From assembly GCA_012934845.2 (NCBI GenBank), contig WNNJ02003240.1, forward strand, positions 310,001 to 374,000: 64,000 nt of DNA, written 5' to 3'. Each line of letters begins with the position of its first letter. The stretch's first letter is position 1. A program made the position numbers and the translations under genes. Positions 1-11,791 of this stretch are shown here, in pieces. Origin of the DNA: Pomphorhynchus laevis (lineage: Eukaryota; Acanthocephala; Palaeacanthocephala; Echinorhynchida; Pomphorhynchidae). The notes under the pieces are model-generated. The model was not told the origin of the DNA and did not search any database. It saw nothing but the letters and a program-made list of their open reading frames with translations.

Positions 1-640
1 TCGAATGTGAATTGTTCTATTTATTTCATTGAGGATTACTCTTTTTGATTGATAGATTAAATGTCAGCAAAAATTTAAACGCATCTTTTACATTGCCCAA
101 ATTAACAAATATTGGACGAATTGGCCAATTTTGTTCATAAATATTTGTGATAATAACAGATCAAATAAACATATTATTAACAAATATTAATATTTAATAT
201 TTATCCTTATTCTGATACATCGTATGCTATTTATTAGTCAATTCATAAAATTGACTTTTATTTAAAATTTAATATTAAATTTTTACTTGATATAAATATA
301 AATTGAATAAAATCTTATATAATTATTTATTATTTATCTTTATTTTTATTTATATTTTATAAAGTACGTAGATTCAGGTATCTGATTTGTTCTAATGACA
401 AGCTATAATTGACCTGCGGACTTTGCTTTATCGGTAATATAACCTGTCAGAAATACTGAAACTATTTATTCTTGATACGACATTATTTTTCTGCTAATTT
501 TCAAGCAAGTTTAATGGATTTTTTCTTATAATGGAGAATTTTATAAATAAAAAAAATATTATTAAAAATAAATTTAAACTATAAAGTATTTCTATTTTTA
601 GTTTGTATAGTACAAGCGTAGCCATTCAGTTAAGTGATTA
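1..640. repeat. Dispersed AT-rich repeat, left copy
   Basis: Positions about 27-180 are nearly identical to 63334-63485, and 1-24 match about 63827-63850. Positions about 190-400 resemble the tail found next to several Penelope-type RT copies (a TTATTCTGAT-ACA block, then TTTATTAGTCAATTCATAAAA). This makes it part of a dispersed family present at both edges of the window. No open frame is present. Confidence 0.7.
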
Positions 641-704
641 AAAGGATTTTTCAAATTTTTGTCGCAAGATATGCGAGAATATAACATAATGTTCTTGTCG
701 AAGT

Positions 705-950
705 TTGTTTTACAATGTCAACATGTTGTCAAAATATTATCGTTTTTCGATTGGCATCAAAGTGACAGTTTCCATGTTGTTAAGTGACATACATATTTCT
801 GTATTAATACGCTGTACATATGAAAAAACCGTGTTTTATCAATCAATAATAAATGATCCGCTCGTTTACCACACCGATCCGTATCTTGTTCAATTAGCAG
901 CAGCAATTTCTTTCCAGCATCGGATCATTAGTGAGATATCATCATATTAG
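705..950 (+). other. Open frame of 81 codons, probably not a gene
   Basis: An open frame whose last third is richer in GC than its surroundings. I recognise no domain and see no clear splice context. It could be an exon or 5' region of something upstream of the tetraspanin, or chance. Low support. Confidence 0.15.
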
Positions 951-1311
951 TGTGATGAAATACTCGATTGGTGCGTAGTAGTGAGTTGATCATCAAAATT
1001 ACACTGCCATTCAGTGTAATTTTGCGCAAAAACAGAAATGCCTCATGATTCCAGCGCAACCATTATTATTAGCAGCAGCAATAATACAAGAAAATACACT
1101 AAAAAGGTCAGTGTGCACGTGACGGAAACACAAACATTCTTAAAAATCATCGAATATGTTGTGTAGTATCGCTTGTGGATAATTCTACGAGCTATAGCAA
1201 TAATGAATTAATTATTACACCAGAGGCTATCTACTACAATGTACAATGTAAAAGAAGAAAATCAGCGATACTTGTAAAGACCTAAACACAGAGTACACAT
1301 CTGTTTCGAAG

Positions 1312-2094
1312 ATGAGCAAGCTAAACTGTTGCAACAAAGAGCGACGTAACCAAAATCAGCAGCATCGACAACAGTCCACTGAAACAACTAGCAGAAATGT
1401 AGATAGTTTTTCGAGAAGACGACTCTTGAAGACTAGACCTAACAAGCAATGCCGCCTTATCTGCATTATAATGAACTGTGTACTGGCTACAGTTGGACTA
1501 TTTCTTGCACTTATTGGGCTAGCCATAACCCACGGATCGCGGACTGTAGTGTTTGGACGAGTTCTCGAAGTTCTTAGGCACGAAACTTCGATTCAGTCCG
1601 TACGGCCTTTTGCCTTGATTTGTGTTGTTATGGGCATTCTAATGATCTTAATATCCGCTTTCGGTGCCATTTCAACAGCCTTAGATAATCAAGTACTGAT
1701 CATTATCTATTTACTTACAATAATGTTTACCACTGCGTTTCAAATACTATTTTTGATTATCCTTATAATTCACCGACAAAGCGTTCGTGATTTTCTTGAA
1801 TTCATTTTACGGCAATTGCATATTCTCAACAATGACGGCTGGAAATACGCAAAGATTGTGCTACGCGAATTGCAACGCACTTTTCGATGCTGTGGAATTC
1901 AAAAGCCTGACGATCTCTCAGAGTTTAACTTAACATGCCTTCAACCCAATCACTATAAAAACGGCTGCATGATAAAAATCACTAGTTTCTTTAATCGGAA
2001 CATGATCAGTACAATTGTTATATGTTCCCTGTTTTTTATTTTTCAAATGATCGCTGTAGTAACTTCAGGTGGAACTCTGCTAATGAGGTCGTAA
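1312..2094 (+). CDS. Tetraspanin family membrane protein, intronless
   Basis: A 260-residue protein with the tetraspanin plan. It has a long basic cytoplasmic N-terminus (about 1-46), TM1 about 47-72, a short extracellular loop, TM2 about 100-122, TM3 about 127-153, a large extracellular loop about 154-230, and TM4 about 231-253 with a very short C-tail. The large loop carries the diagnostic CCG at 193-195 plus two more cysteines (209 and 219), the four-cysteine minimum, although the usual P-x-S-C is only L-T-C here. Tetraspanins organise membrane microdomains and partner proteins. The start is the first in-frame ATG before the basic stretch. The whole protein is one exon, unlike most members, so a retrocopy is possible, but the frame is intact. 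Overall length is normal. Family assignment is firm; the subfamily is unknown. Confidence 0.85.
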   Translation: MSKLNCCNKERRNQNQQHRQQSTETTSRNVDSFSRRRLLKTRPNKQCRLICIIMNCVLATVGLFLALIGLAITHGSRTVVFGRVLEVLRHETSIQSVRPFALICVVMGILMILISAFGAISTALDNQVLIIIYLLTIMFTTAFQILFLIILIIHRQSVRDFLEFILRQLHILNNDGWKYAKIVLRELQRTFRCCGIQKPDDLSEFNLTCLQPNHYKNGCMIKITSFFNRNMISTIVICSLFFIFQMIAVVTSGGTLLMRS

Positions 2095-2338
2095 CTGGAT
2101 GTTTAATCTTGCCGCAACAGCTATTACCCTATTCGATCAGATTAATATTTCTATAGTGTACATATTGCTTATTTTTCAATAATTTCTCTTTTGTTATTTT
2201 GTCATTTATTCAGACTCGGGATGTACTGGTTGTTTCCTTTTATCTGGAAGTTTTCAGATGTAAACCACGGCACATGGAAGTGTCGATATTTATAAGTCAT
2301 CGGTGATAACCAAAGGAACTTTCTGAATTTAATTGTCA

Positions 2339-2344
2339 AATAAA
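2339..2344 (+). promoter_or_regulatory. Polyadenylation signal AATAAA after tetraspanin
   Basis: A canonical hexamer about 245 nt after the tetraspanin stop. It is plausible as the gene's 3' end, although such hexamers are common in AT-rich DNA. Confidence 0.4.
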
Positions 2345-2605
2345 GAAAGGTTAGGTACTTGTCTCTAGGTTTACACCAGCAACATTAAATAGCTCGGGAA
2401 TAATAGTAGCTCTTTAATAATAAAGATTTTCTTAATAACAAATAATACATGGTGAAAGAATAAATAAATGTCAGGACAGTTACAAGGCAAACAAAAGAAA
2501 TCTACAAGACAGCATGTGTAAGTCTTCTTCCATGTTCACGGCATCAAATCCAGGAGGATCTGAGCCCCCCCCCCAACCGATTTAACACGCCGCCTTCCGA
2601 CTAAA

Positions 2606-3573
2606 TCACCCAGGGTCTTTCGATTTCCGAAGAATCCAATCGGCGCGGACTATGCTGGGTAAACGAGAGACGAGGAGCTTAAGAAACCTTAGCCTTTGCT
2701 CAGGGGGACGTCCTCTCGAAAAGAAGACTAATCCCAAGTGCCCCAAAGGCGCACCTGGGTTTTCCCTTTCAATGACAGATGCTGAGCCCGTTTTAGGGCC
2801 CACATAGCTTTCTTCAGTATACGTTTGAGTCTACCCAGGTCAGCTTTCGCCGACCAGTTCACCGTGACGGTGAACCCCAGATATTTTACTCGACTTGTGA
2901 AGGTGGGAAGTGGTTCAGAGGCAAATATGAAGGAGAACGCAGAGAGTGATAATCTCTTAAGTTTTCTCTTAGTTGCAGGGATGCCATGAAAGACAACCGC
3001 CTGAGATTTGGCGGAGTTTAAAACAAGATTGGATTTGGGTAACTGGTCTTTTAATCTTAAAAAGAAACGGCTGATGTCAGAGACTACGTCTTTACACCTG
3101 TGTCCAGTGGACAGGGCTGTGATGTCATCAGTGTACACCACAAGACGTTGCTCGCGTTTAAATATTTCAAATAGGTTAATAGAGGCAGCAAATTTTAAGA
3201 TAGGAGAAAGTGAGGGTCCTTGAGGTACACCCGTAATAGGGTAGAACTGACGCGCATCAGGGTCGTCTTCATAGTAAAATCGCTTGGTATACAGCAGGAT
3301 CTCCACTCTGTTCACAATTCTCGCAGGCAACCCGAGGGACCTGAGAGAAGAGATCACAAAGGAAATGGAGATGCGGTCAAATGCAGCAGAAAAGTCAAGG
3401 AAAACAGCCACAACTAGACGATGGCTATTATCCCGACAAAACTGCTCCACCTCATCAACTGCTGAATGGACCGAGCGACCTTTGACAAACCCATGAAAAC
3501 CTGGAGGGATCAAATTACGCCTACTTAAATGGTCGCAGATTTTACGCGCAAGCGCTTTTTCGTAAATCGACAC
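2606..3573 (-). pseudogene. LINE copy 1 reverse transcriptase and C-terminus
   Basis: The 2728-3573 frame has the RT palm blocks FLDFSAAFDRIS (motif A), ITGVPQG (motif B) and VVYTDD (motif C, normally Y-x-D-D) followed by the thumb. The overlapping 2606-2803 frame continues into the C-terminus after a frameshift. The overlapping plus-strand open frames here are shadows of this gene. Confidence 0.8.
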
Positions 3574-4527
3574 GAGGGCATTTTGAATCGAAATGGGTCG
3601 CAGATCTTTAGGGCATGAGCAGGATTTTTTCTTAGGAAGAAAAACACGCTTACTAACATTGATGCAACCCGGGAAGAAAGTGGAGCAACGGATTTGGAGG
3701 TGCCCGGGAGTGGACCCTAGGAGTAAAGGATATCCGTAACATATAGATCCCTACTCCTGAAGTTACACCAAGGCGGGATTGGTTGAGGTGATTGAGTGGC
3801 TCCATAGTTGTGTAGGGCTAGTGACTCCTCTAAAACTTTATCAAGGCCTGCATTCCCTATCCAACTTAATGCTCTATCTTTCCAGCAAATAAACTTTTTG
3901 AAAATTTTCCAAACGGAAGACTGGGAAGGATTAAGATGAGCAATACTCATCCTATCCCTACTCAGGTGGAACCTATAACTAGTGCTCCAGTATTCATTCG
4001 AGAGAGCCTGTCTGGCGGAAACAGAGAGATTAGGGAGGTTTAGCAATTTCGCTAGGACCTTGAGTTTCGTCGGAGTTGGATTTTATATACGACCTTTATA
4101 GGTAGTCGATAAAATCGCGGTAGCTTGCGAAAAGAGGTAGGTATTAAATTCGGTAAGACTCTCATTTCCTATTCTGGGAAAGAGTTGGATAGCCGCTTGG
4201 AAGAAGGCTACTCTGATTGGATCAAGGTGAAACCTCCTTCGAAGCAACGTATCTTCCTCAATTCTCCAACGAATTAGGTCATGGGAGGTGGACAGTTGTT
4301 TGCGCGACTGCCCCGTACAGAGGGGTTTAAGCAACCATCTCGAGTGAAGCAGTAAAATGTTGAGGATTGAATTTGTTGATGTGCAATGAAAGGTGGGTGA
4401 CAGTGGTTTGTGAATAAGATAACCGTTCCTAGCTCTGCGAAGTGATGCGTTGATCCAACGACCAGTTCTGTCATTGAAGTCCCCAAGTATCAGGTCATAG
4501 CCGCCATCAATAATACCATCCAGGATG

Positions 4528-4905
4528 TCACGGTTCTTGTGAATCTTCCCTCGACGTATGTAGACATTGGCTAGACAGGCGTTTACCGTTCTTACAGAGT
4601 GAAACTACCAAACAAGACATGGCTGAACGTGAATAGTTTAACAGGATGGAGGATCTTAAGGAACACTTAACTAAGGTCAAGAGTCCTTGAGATGAAGAGG
4701 AGTGAGGTGGGGTTATGTACGGAGTATAGTGGGAACAGATATGCTTTGGGATAAATCGAGTAATGTCCTGGGGAAGACGGATAGACTGCGTCTCCTGAAG
4801 GACTATAACATCTGCATCCCCACCAGATAAAAGTCTAAGAGCAGAAGCACCTCCCGAATTGCACTGAAGGATATTCAGTGAAAAAGGCTCACGAGTACAC
4901 TGCAT
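4528..4905 (-). pseudogene. LINE copy 1 endonuclease N-terminus
   Basis: Starts MQCTREPFSLNILQCNSGG and contains DVIVLQET, the N- and E-bearing motifs of the AP-type endonuclease that opens LINE ORF2. The domain continues in other frames down to about 4274. Confidence 0.7.
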
Positions 4906-5285
4906 TGTGATGGATTAGTTGGATGGGGGATTGCCTACCTAGACAGAGCTAGGTGCAGGAAGGTTGCCCTTCCCACCACTAGCCCCCTTTAAGGAAGGTA
5001 CTTGCCCCTGGGCAGTATCTTCATTTCCCCTATTGGTCTTCTGTTGGATTAGCTTCCCAATCTTGAGCGGGGGACGGCATGGGCTGAAGCCCCCTCTTTT
5101 GCGACTCAGAAACCGAGGAAACATGAAGCACAGGATTAGTCCCGATAACAGTTAGGATAGAGCGTACTAATTCCTCCATCTGCCGAAGAGCATTCGTAGT
5201 CTTTATGTCAGCGTCATCCATACGTGGAGCTGCAGCGACCGCGAAGGACTTGGCCGGATTGGGCGGTTTCAGCAAGAATAACTTT

Positions 5286-6149
5286 CTATATTCTTTGAAT
5301 AGAGAGCATTTCCTGCTCCAAGCAGGATGGCACCCCCCCCGTAATTCGAGCAGGAGAGGGGGGCCTCGCAGCGATCGGTAGTTGTAAGAGAAGGACAGCT
5401 GGTGGAGCTACAGACCCCACACGAAGGGTCCCACTGCAGCTGGAGGCCCAGTGTCCCCATTTGTGACACCGGCTGCAGTGGGGATAGGTCAGATCATCCC
5501 TCTCTGTGATCGTGAATTTAATATTGAAACCCATAAAGGGATTCGACGCAGAATTATACAAGGACTCAGCAATATTTACGGGAGCATTGCAAAAGCCAAC
5601 CAAGATAGGGTTCCCGTCCCTACCCTGGATTGACCTAAGATTGGTGACCTTGAGTTTAGCCATAAAAGGACGTATATCTTCTTCCATTGAACAGGGAAGA
5701 TTTGAAACTTTCAGTGAGGCCAGGATAGGCTTGGATGAGATTTCACTATATTCAGCTAAATTGGCGGAGAAGTACTCCATGTAGTTTGCAGCGAGGTCAT
5801 TGGAGACAAAAAAGATCTTCACCTCCGCATGGTGTAACCTAACAGAGTTAAATAGAACACTGTTCTGAAACTGTTTGGTGAAGGATCTCAAAAATTTATT
5901 GTAGATATCGTGTTTTTCAATCGGTTTCTTAACTTTAATTATCAGCAAATTCTTTAATTTAGGAATGGGAGGAAGCACCTCCCCATCACCTGAGACCATA
6001 GAAAAATTACTAACCTTGTAACTTGGATCCGTAGTTAGATTTACCTTTAATTTGTCTTTGTTTGTAGGATTGTCGTTGATTTTTGAATGAACACAGGCAA
6101 AATTGTTGCTAATGTTTGATAGCTCCGAGGTTACTTGTACACTACACAT
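5286..6149 (-). pseudogene. LINE copy 1 ORF1 (Gag-like nucleic-acid binding), 5' part
   Basis: A 287-codon frame beginning MCSVQVTSEL. An RRM-like middle region is followed by a CCHC knuckle (C-x2-C-x4-H-x4-C in YPHCSRCHKWGHWASSC). It aligns by eye along its length with ORF1 of the copy at 52-53 kb (shared NPFMG, CNAPV and LTYPHC blocks) but with many differences. The frame shifts at the end and the remainder continues at 5030-5275. Confidence 0.75.
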
Positions 6150-6398
6150 TTTTACGCGGAATTATGTTAGAAATGATTGATGTATATTTAATGTGATGTG
6201 ACAACTATAAAATATACGGTATATCATTTCTTATCATTATTTTTACGTTCTTTATCATTAATACTGGTTTTATAAAGAATTAGGTTACCCGGATACATTT
6301 CGCTTAATAAAAATTGCTAGAATTAAATACACATATGTCGTCAATGTATCGAAACATATATTTCATATCTTTTAAAATTTAGATTTATTTTTTACACA

Positions 6399-7276
6399 GT
6401 TATGAACAAATTCATATTATATAAAGCTTAAAATCAAGTCAGCTATAATTAGGCTACTATTACCACTTATTGAAACACCTTTTACTTGTCTAAATATAGA
6501 TGTCCCTACTTTTAAATAATTTTGATTTATCAAAATATTTAAGGATTCTATTAATTCAATTTTATCCATATATTTATATTTACTTGATGGTTTAATTTTT
6601 GTTAGATAGGCGTTATGGTTATTATAACATATATATGTATATCTTTTTCCGAATATAAGATTAATTAATTTTACTAACGCTTCTTTAATATCTACTAAAT
6701 CTAGATTTGTATAAAGCGTACTAAAATCGTATGTATTTATATTCTGAAAATTTATTTCTTTTGTGTTCTAAAAATTCTTTTGTAGAATTAATACTGAAAT
6801 AGTGTTTTATATCTTTTTCCAAATATAAGATTAATTAATTTTTCTAGTTCTAAGTCGACAAGTTGTACTTGTCGACTTATCAAGTTGATAAGTACATATA
6901 TATAAATATATTTCATATATTTATATTGTTTAGATTTAGTTTTTACACAGTTATGAACAAATTCATATTCTATAAAGCTTAAAAACAAGTCAGCTATAAT
7001 TGGGCTACTATTACCACCCATTGGAACACCTTTTACTTGTCTAAATATAGATGTCCCTACTTTTAAATAATTTTGATTAATCGAAATATTTAAGGATTCT
7101 ATTAATTCAATTTTATCCATATATTTATATTTATTTGATGGTTTAATTTTTGTTAGATAGGCGTCACAGTTATTATAATATAAATATAATTTACTGAATA
7201 TAAGATTAATTAATTTTTCTAATTCATCTTTAATGTCTGCTAAGTCTAGATTTGTATAAAGCGTACTAAAATCGTA
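6399..7276 (-). mobile_element. Penelope-type reverse transcriptase fragment, tandemly duplicated
   Basis: Two diverged copies of one segment, 6399-6730 and 6945-7276, lie in tandem. On the minus strand the better frame (6788-7120) contains GVPMGGNSSPIIADLFL, the RT motif-B block of a Penelope-like class, preceded by a YDFSTLYTNL-like motif-A block. The catalytic and thumb regions are absent here. The thumb appears as many separate copies elsewhere in the window (13.5-14.6, 22.2-24.3 and 40.7-41.1 kb). A remnant, not an intact element. Confidence 0.65.
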
Positions 7277-7539
7277 GAAAAAAACACCATGTTATTAACA
7301 AAATGAAAAGATCTTCATATAAATACACTTTTTAGATTTGTACAATCATTAATTTAAAGTGACTTATCACATTAACAGCAAGAATGTATACCAAAATACT
7401 CTAGTAAAATTATAATAAAAAATAATCTACTTTAGTCAAAGACGTTTTCTATTCGACCAAGTAACAAATACAACAACAAAATATAACTTGTGATATAAAT
7501 TGTGATAACACAATTGATGTGCAGGACATATTAAGAGCA

Positions 7540-8450
7540 ATAAATTGTTCTGATGAAAATATTCACTGGACAATATAATAAGATTTAGATTATAGATTAA
7601 CATTTTTAGATGTCGTCGTTAGTAGAACATCAAATGATATTTTGAAAACATCCGTATATTATAAAAATTCAAATAATTAAAATATTGTTTGGCGGAATGC
7701 CAATGTCCCAACCTCTTGGAAAATATCTGCTGCCAATTTTTTATAATGGGCAATTAAGAAGGCTTTTTACAAAAGTACCAAAAAGGATAAACACGTTGTT
7801 TTTGGTTCAGAAAGAGAAAAGAAATACATATGATTACCATTTATAAATAATTTTTGGAATCTTAATTTCAAAAGATTTGTTTCAAACAATAAAACATTAA
7901 GTACTTCAAATATTGTTTTGTATAATAGTAAAATACCGAAGTTCACAATATTTTGAAAAAGAAACCCAAATGATGGAATTGTCTAAATAATTTCTTGTTT
8001 AGAATTCGATAAGATATATGTGGGTCAAACAGGCCAACCATTGAGACTAGATTAAGACAACACAATTTTATATGATAAAATATATATTGTTTTTATAATA
8101 TAATGCGATAAAATATATATATAAAATATATATTTTATGCGATAAAATAGAATTAGAATAAAATAAATCAATTCTAGTTTTATAAAATAAAACTAGAATT
8201 TTGTAGAACTCAACTATATATTTTATAAAAGATATAAAATTTTGTTAAAATATATGTAGATTTAATAATGGTATAAATTTAGACCATAGTTTAAATTTAG
8301 ATCACAATATTGACTATAATAATACTGTTGTTTTAGCAAAAGAAACCAATTGTTTAAATATAAAAAATCTTGAGGCTTATTACATTTATAAAATCTCCAA
8401 TATTATGGCGAATAATAAACCTGAAGTAACGTTAAATATTTTTTAAATAT
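7540..8450 (+). mobile_element. Penelope-like element 3' part with GIY-YIG endonuclease remnant
   Basis: Broken plus-strand frames read LTFLDVVVSR...LKTSVYYKN, then WKISAANFL, then DKIYVGQTGQPLR near 8010-8055. The first is the RT thumb block (L-x-FLDV...KTSVYRK) and the last is a GIY-YIG nuclease core (x-YVGQT-x2-PL) typical of Penelope-like elements with the C-terminal nuclease. Several stops and shifts interrupt the frame. It lies head to head with the RT fragment at 6.4-7.3 kb. Confidence 0.6.
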
Positions 8451-8925
8451 TTATTTTGGATGGAATAAAAAATAATAGGAGATACCTTTCTCCTAAATTT
8501 TAATAATATTAAAATTTATGAGATGAGTCCGGATAATGATTACATTTTATTCGAACGCAATTTTAAAAGAAAATATTATTGTTATTATATTTGTTATAAA
8601 TATTTTATCTGATAAAATCCAACATATCGAAAATATTATAGAAATACAATACAAAACGTTTCAAATTGACTTATAATTTCCAATAATAGTTTACCGAATT
8701 AAATTCTACAAAAAATTGTTTCTAAGTTAAAATAAGATCAAAAATAATATATAATTAATATTAAGTTACCCTGAATGCCTTAGAAATGTTAAACTTAAAA
8801 CTTATTGATGGAAAATAAAACTTATTTTCAAACTTAGATAATTTCATTTAGAACTTCCAATCGGCATTTTTCTTGTGCATTTTCTAATCAATAGTTAATC
8901 ATTTGTAAATATTTGTGATTTACAG
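8451..8925. other. AT-rich spacer before RPABC4
   Basis: No gene seen. The bases just before the RPABC4 ATG read TTTACAG, a perfect splice-acceptor look-alike, so the mRNA may begin with a spliced leader or an upstream non-coding exon in this spacer. Confidence 0.4.
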
Positions 8926-9123
8926 ATGGAATCAACGACAAGTTCACATATTGCACAATCTGCCCCTTCTGAAAATGTGCAGATAACAAAGAGCTACAGT
9001 TGTCATGAATGCGACAAGTTAAACGAAATAGGCCCAAAGGACGTTATACGATGCAGAGAATGTGGATGTCGGATAATGTATAAAATACGAACTGATCGTT
9101 TAGTAGTTTTCGACGCTCGTTAA
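8926..9123 (+). CDS. RPABC4: RPABC4 (RPB12): shared subunit of RNA polymerases I, II and III
   Basis: A 65-residue protein ending [17 protein letters not shown], the near-invariant C-terminus of the smallest common RNA polymerase subunit (POLR2K/Rpb12). The zinc ribbon uses C26 and C29 (SCHECD) and C43 and C46 (RCRECG). In the polymerase it bridges the Rpb2 and Rpb3 regions and is essential for assembly. The length fits: the human protein is 58 residues, and the extra residues lie in the variable N-terminus. It is a single coding exon with an intact frame, flanked by transposon debris. The ATG follows an acceptor-like TTTACAG directly, so a 5' intron or trans-splicing is likely. Confidence 0.95.
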   Translation: MESTTSSHIAQSAPSENVQITKSYSCHECDKLNEIGPKDVIRCRECGCRIMYKIRTDRLVVFDAR

Positions 9124-9154
9124 ATATTGACTAAACAACAATTTACAAATCAGA

Positions 9155-9160
9155 AATAAA
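9155..9160 (+). promoter_or_regulatory. AATAAA after RPABC4
   Basis: A canonical polyadenylation hexamer 32 nt after the RPABC4 stop, at a suitable distance for a short 3' UTR. Confidence 0.5.
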
Positions 9161-9552
9161 TCTAACTTTTTACTATTTTGAGTAAACCGAGAAAAGAGAA
9201 AGAAATGAACGAAGTTGAAGAAATGCTTGATAAACATAATGGCATTATCGTAAATTGTAGACATAATTGATATATTTCGGATAATTATTTCAATATTTAT
9301 TTTATCTACAAAAATATAATTATTTATTTCAAAACAAAAATAAAACAAAACAATTAAATATCTTATTATAAGTAAATTATAAGTTTATTATAATAAATAT
9401 TATATAGTTGAGAATTGCTTTCGGGTCAAAAGTAACTTTTTTTTATTGCGAACCATCCCCGAGAATACAAAAAGAACTTTATTTATTTGATATTTCGACT
9501 GTACTTAGCAGTCCTTTTCAATTGTATGTATATAAGATCCCAAACTTTTTTA
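9161..9552. other. Intergenic AT-rich sequence
   Basis: Apart from the probable RPABC4 3' UTR I see nothing that I can name. Open frames here have AT-driven composition and no recognisable domain. Confidence 0.4.
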
Positions 9553-10030
9553 AATATTATAAATATTTAAATATCATAAATATCATAAATATTAATATTT
9601 TAAGATAAGATAAAAAATATAATAAAATAAATAATTTATTCTATTTAATTATGATCAAAAATATTACTTAATAATATTTTAGATCATATTTGTAATATTG
9701 AATATAAATTACTAATTTATCTGAACATTTTACGTATTTTAATTTCAAAATATTATATTTTAAGTTAATAAAACAATAAAATGCCAAAATAACAGCTAAA
9801 ATGTGAGATAATATAAATCTATTAGTTAATATTTTTAATTTTAAATATTCTCATTAACATACAAAATATAATATTAAAACGTTTTTAATGCGTGCACATC
9901 GATGAAATTGTTTAAAATTAAAATGGAATATTATTCGAAATTTTTGTTATACTTTTTAAATTATTTCACATTTTAGCTGTCACTACGCTTTTTATTGTTT
10001 TGTTTCTTTAAAATATAATATTTAGAACTT
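9553..10030 (+). repeat. Long inverted repeat, outer part of left arm
   Basis: This stretch is the reverse complement, with small differences, of about 15142-15617. The left arm continues at 12726-12990 after an interrupting LINE. Matched landmarks include the ATGTGAGATAATATAAATCT and TCGATGAAATTGTTTAAA blocks and their complements on the right. Confidence 0.85.
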
Positions 10031-11015
10031 GAAATCTCATTATTCTTCAGCCTTTGTCCCGTTTGAGGCGGGGTCGGCTATGTGAGATTTAGCCCTCCAT
10101 TTCGCCCTATCTTGAGCCTGGTCTGGATAAAGTCCAGATGGCATTAGATCTGTATGAAGGTCATCTAGCTATCGTTGCTTGGTCAACCTCTCGGACGTTT
10201 ACCCATGATCTCGTACTTTAAGACAGTCTTTGCAAGGGAGCAATTTTCACTTCGCAACACATGGACATACCACCTGATTCTGGCCTCTTGCATTTTACTC
10301 ACGATTGGAGCTTTCCCGTATCTTTGGAGGATATCCATATTTCTTACATGGTTAAATCGCGTTATTGCTTATTCATTACAGCATTTCAGCCTCCATGACC
10401 GCTAGGCGTCGTTCCGCTGCCTTTGTAATAGACCAACACTCTGTGCCGTACATGGCCACAGGTCGTATGATTTAGCGATATATTTTTAACTTTAGATGGT
10501 ATTTAATTCGATGGTCACATAAAACGCCTGTCGCCGTACGCTATTTTCTTCACGCTAAGTTTATTCGTGCCGTGATTTCATGAGTCAGGTCGCCACTTGC
10601 CGAAAGTATGGTTCCGAGGTACTTGAACTTGTCCGTACGTCTCAAATCAATGCCGCTGATGTTGATGGTACCACTTTCCTGTGGGTATGTTGTTAAGTAT
10701 TCGGTCTTGTCTAGATTAAGTCGTAGTCCGAATTGTGTGAGTCGATTATTCCAGATTTTAGTTAATTCCTACAGCTCTTTTTTTGTCCGTCGCCAGTCAG
10801 ACATCGTCTGCGTATAAAATCGTGTGAGGAATCGGATTTTGGATATCACTAGTTATAGCGTCCATAACTGCGTTGAATAAGGTCGGCGAGAGAGCGCTTC
10901 TCTGATGGACGCCCACTGATATTTGAAATAGCTATGACATTCTAACTGTACTTAAGACCCGGCTTTCGGAGTTTTGGTAGAGTACCATTACCCATTAGAT
11001 TAGATGCTCTGGAAC

Positions 11016-11495
11016 TTAATGATGTCGCAATATATACCATATTAATTTATGTGAGAGACGGTCGAAAGCTTTCTCTAAGTCCAAGAATGCAACGTGTGGT
11101 GGCTTATTTTTCTCCAGGTGCTTTTCGTGTGTCAATCGTGCTGCGTGGATAGTAGTGCCAAAATATTTGACGAATCCTGTTTGGTTTACGGTGATATTAA
11201 CAATGTCACGGATATGCTTGTCTAAAATACGTTCGAGCATTTTCATAGTTTGCGAGAGCAATCGAATTGAGCGGTAACTGGAGCAGTCAGCTGGATTCAT
11301 CTTCTTTTTCCATATCGGTATGGTAATACTGCTCTGCCAACCGCTGGGTATCCTATGATCATCAGTGATCTTGTTGAAGAAGCTGTTTAGCCAGGAAACC
11401 GGGTACCAGCTTTTTGCCTTCCAGATCTCAGTCGCAATGTCGTCTGGGCCTGTGACTTTACTTATCATCATACACTTTAATGCTTTCTTCACCAC
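11016..11495 (-). pseudogene. RTE LINE reverse transcriptase, N-terminal palm
   Basis: GPDDIATEIWK, then YRSIRLLSQTMKMLERIL, then VAFLDLEKAFDRLSH (motif A). The frame is lost at 11016, and the YADD region continues in another frame near 10810. Confidence 0.8.
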
Positions 11496-11791
11496 ATCCT
11501 TACTTATTTAAAGTAATGGAACGGACGTTATTGCAATTTCTGGGATCGGGATATGCGGAAACTCTTCATTTGAGATTTCCTCAAAATGATTACGCCATTC
11601 CTCTCGAACTTTCTGTCGATCAATTAATAATTTACCGTGACTTGCATTGATGCAGTAAAACCGTTCGATATCCTGCGTGTTTTGATGTATTCGCTTCACA
11701 AGCCGAAATATGTCTCGCTCGCCATCGCGTGTATTGAGTCTTTTTTTGGACATTATCATAGTGAAGGGCTCTGGCAACTGCAACGGCCTTC

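Larger units (their letters stand above)
2520..6149 (-). mobile_element. Jockey/R1-like LINE, decayed copy 1
   Basis: A non-LTR retrotransposon read on the minus strand from about 6149 (ORF1 start) to about 2520. Order: ORF1 with a CCHC zinc knuckle, apurinic-type endonuclease, linker, reverse transcriptase, short C-terminus. A closely related copy lies at 49374-53070 in the same orientation. The RT segments look nearly identical between the two, while ORF1 is much more divergent. This copy is broken into many frames (5286-6149, 5030-5275, 4528-4905, 4274-4486, 4083-4334, 3717-4046, 2728-3573, 2606-2803) and is shortened around 3573-3717. It is not functional. Confidence 0.85.
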
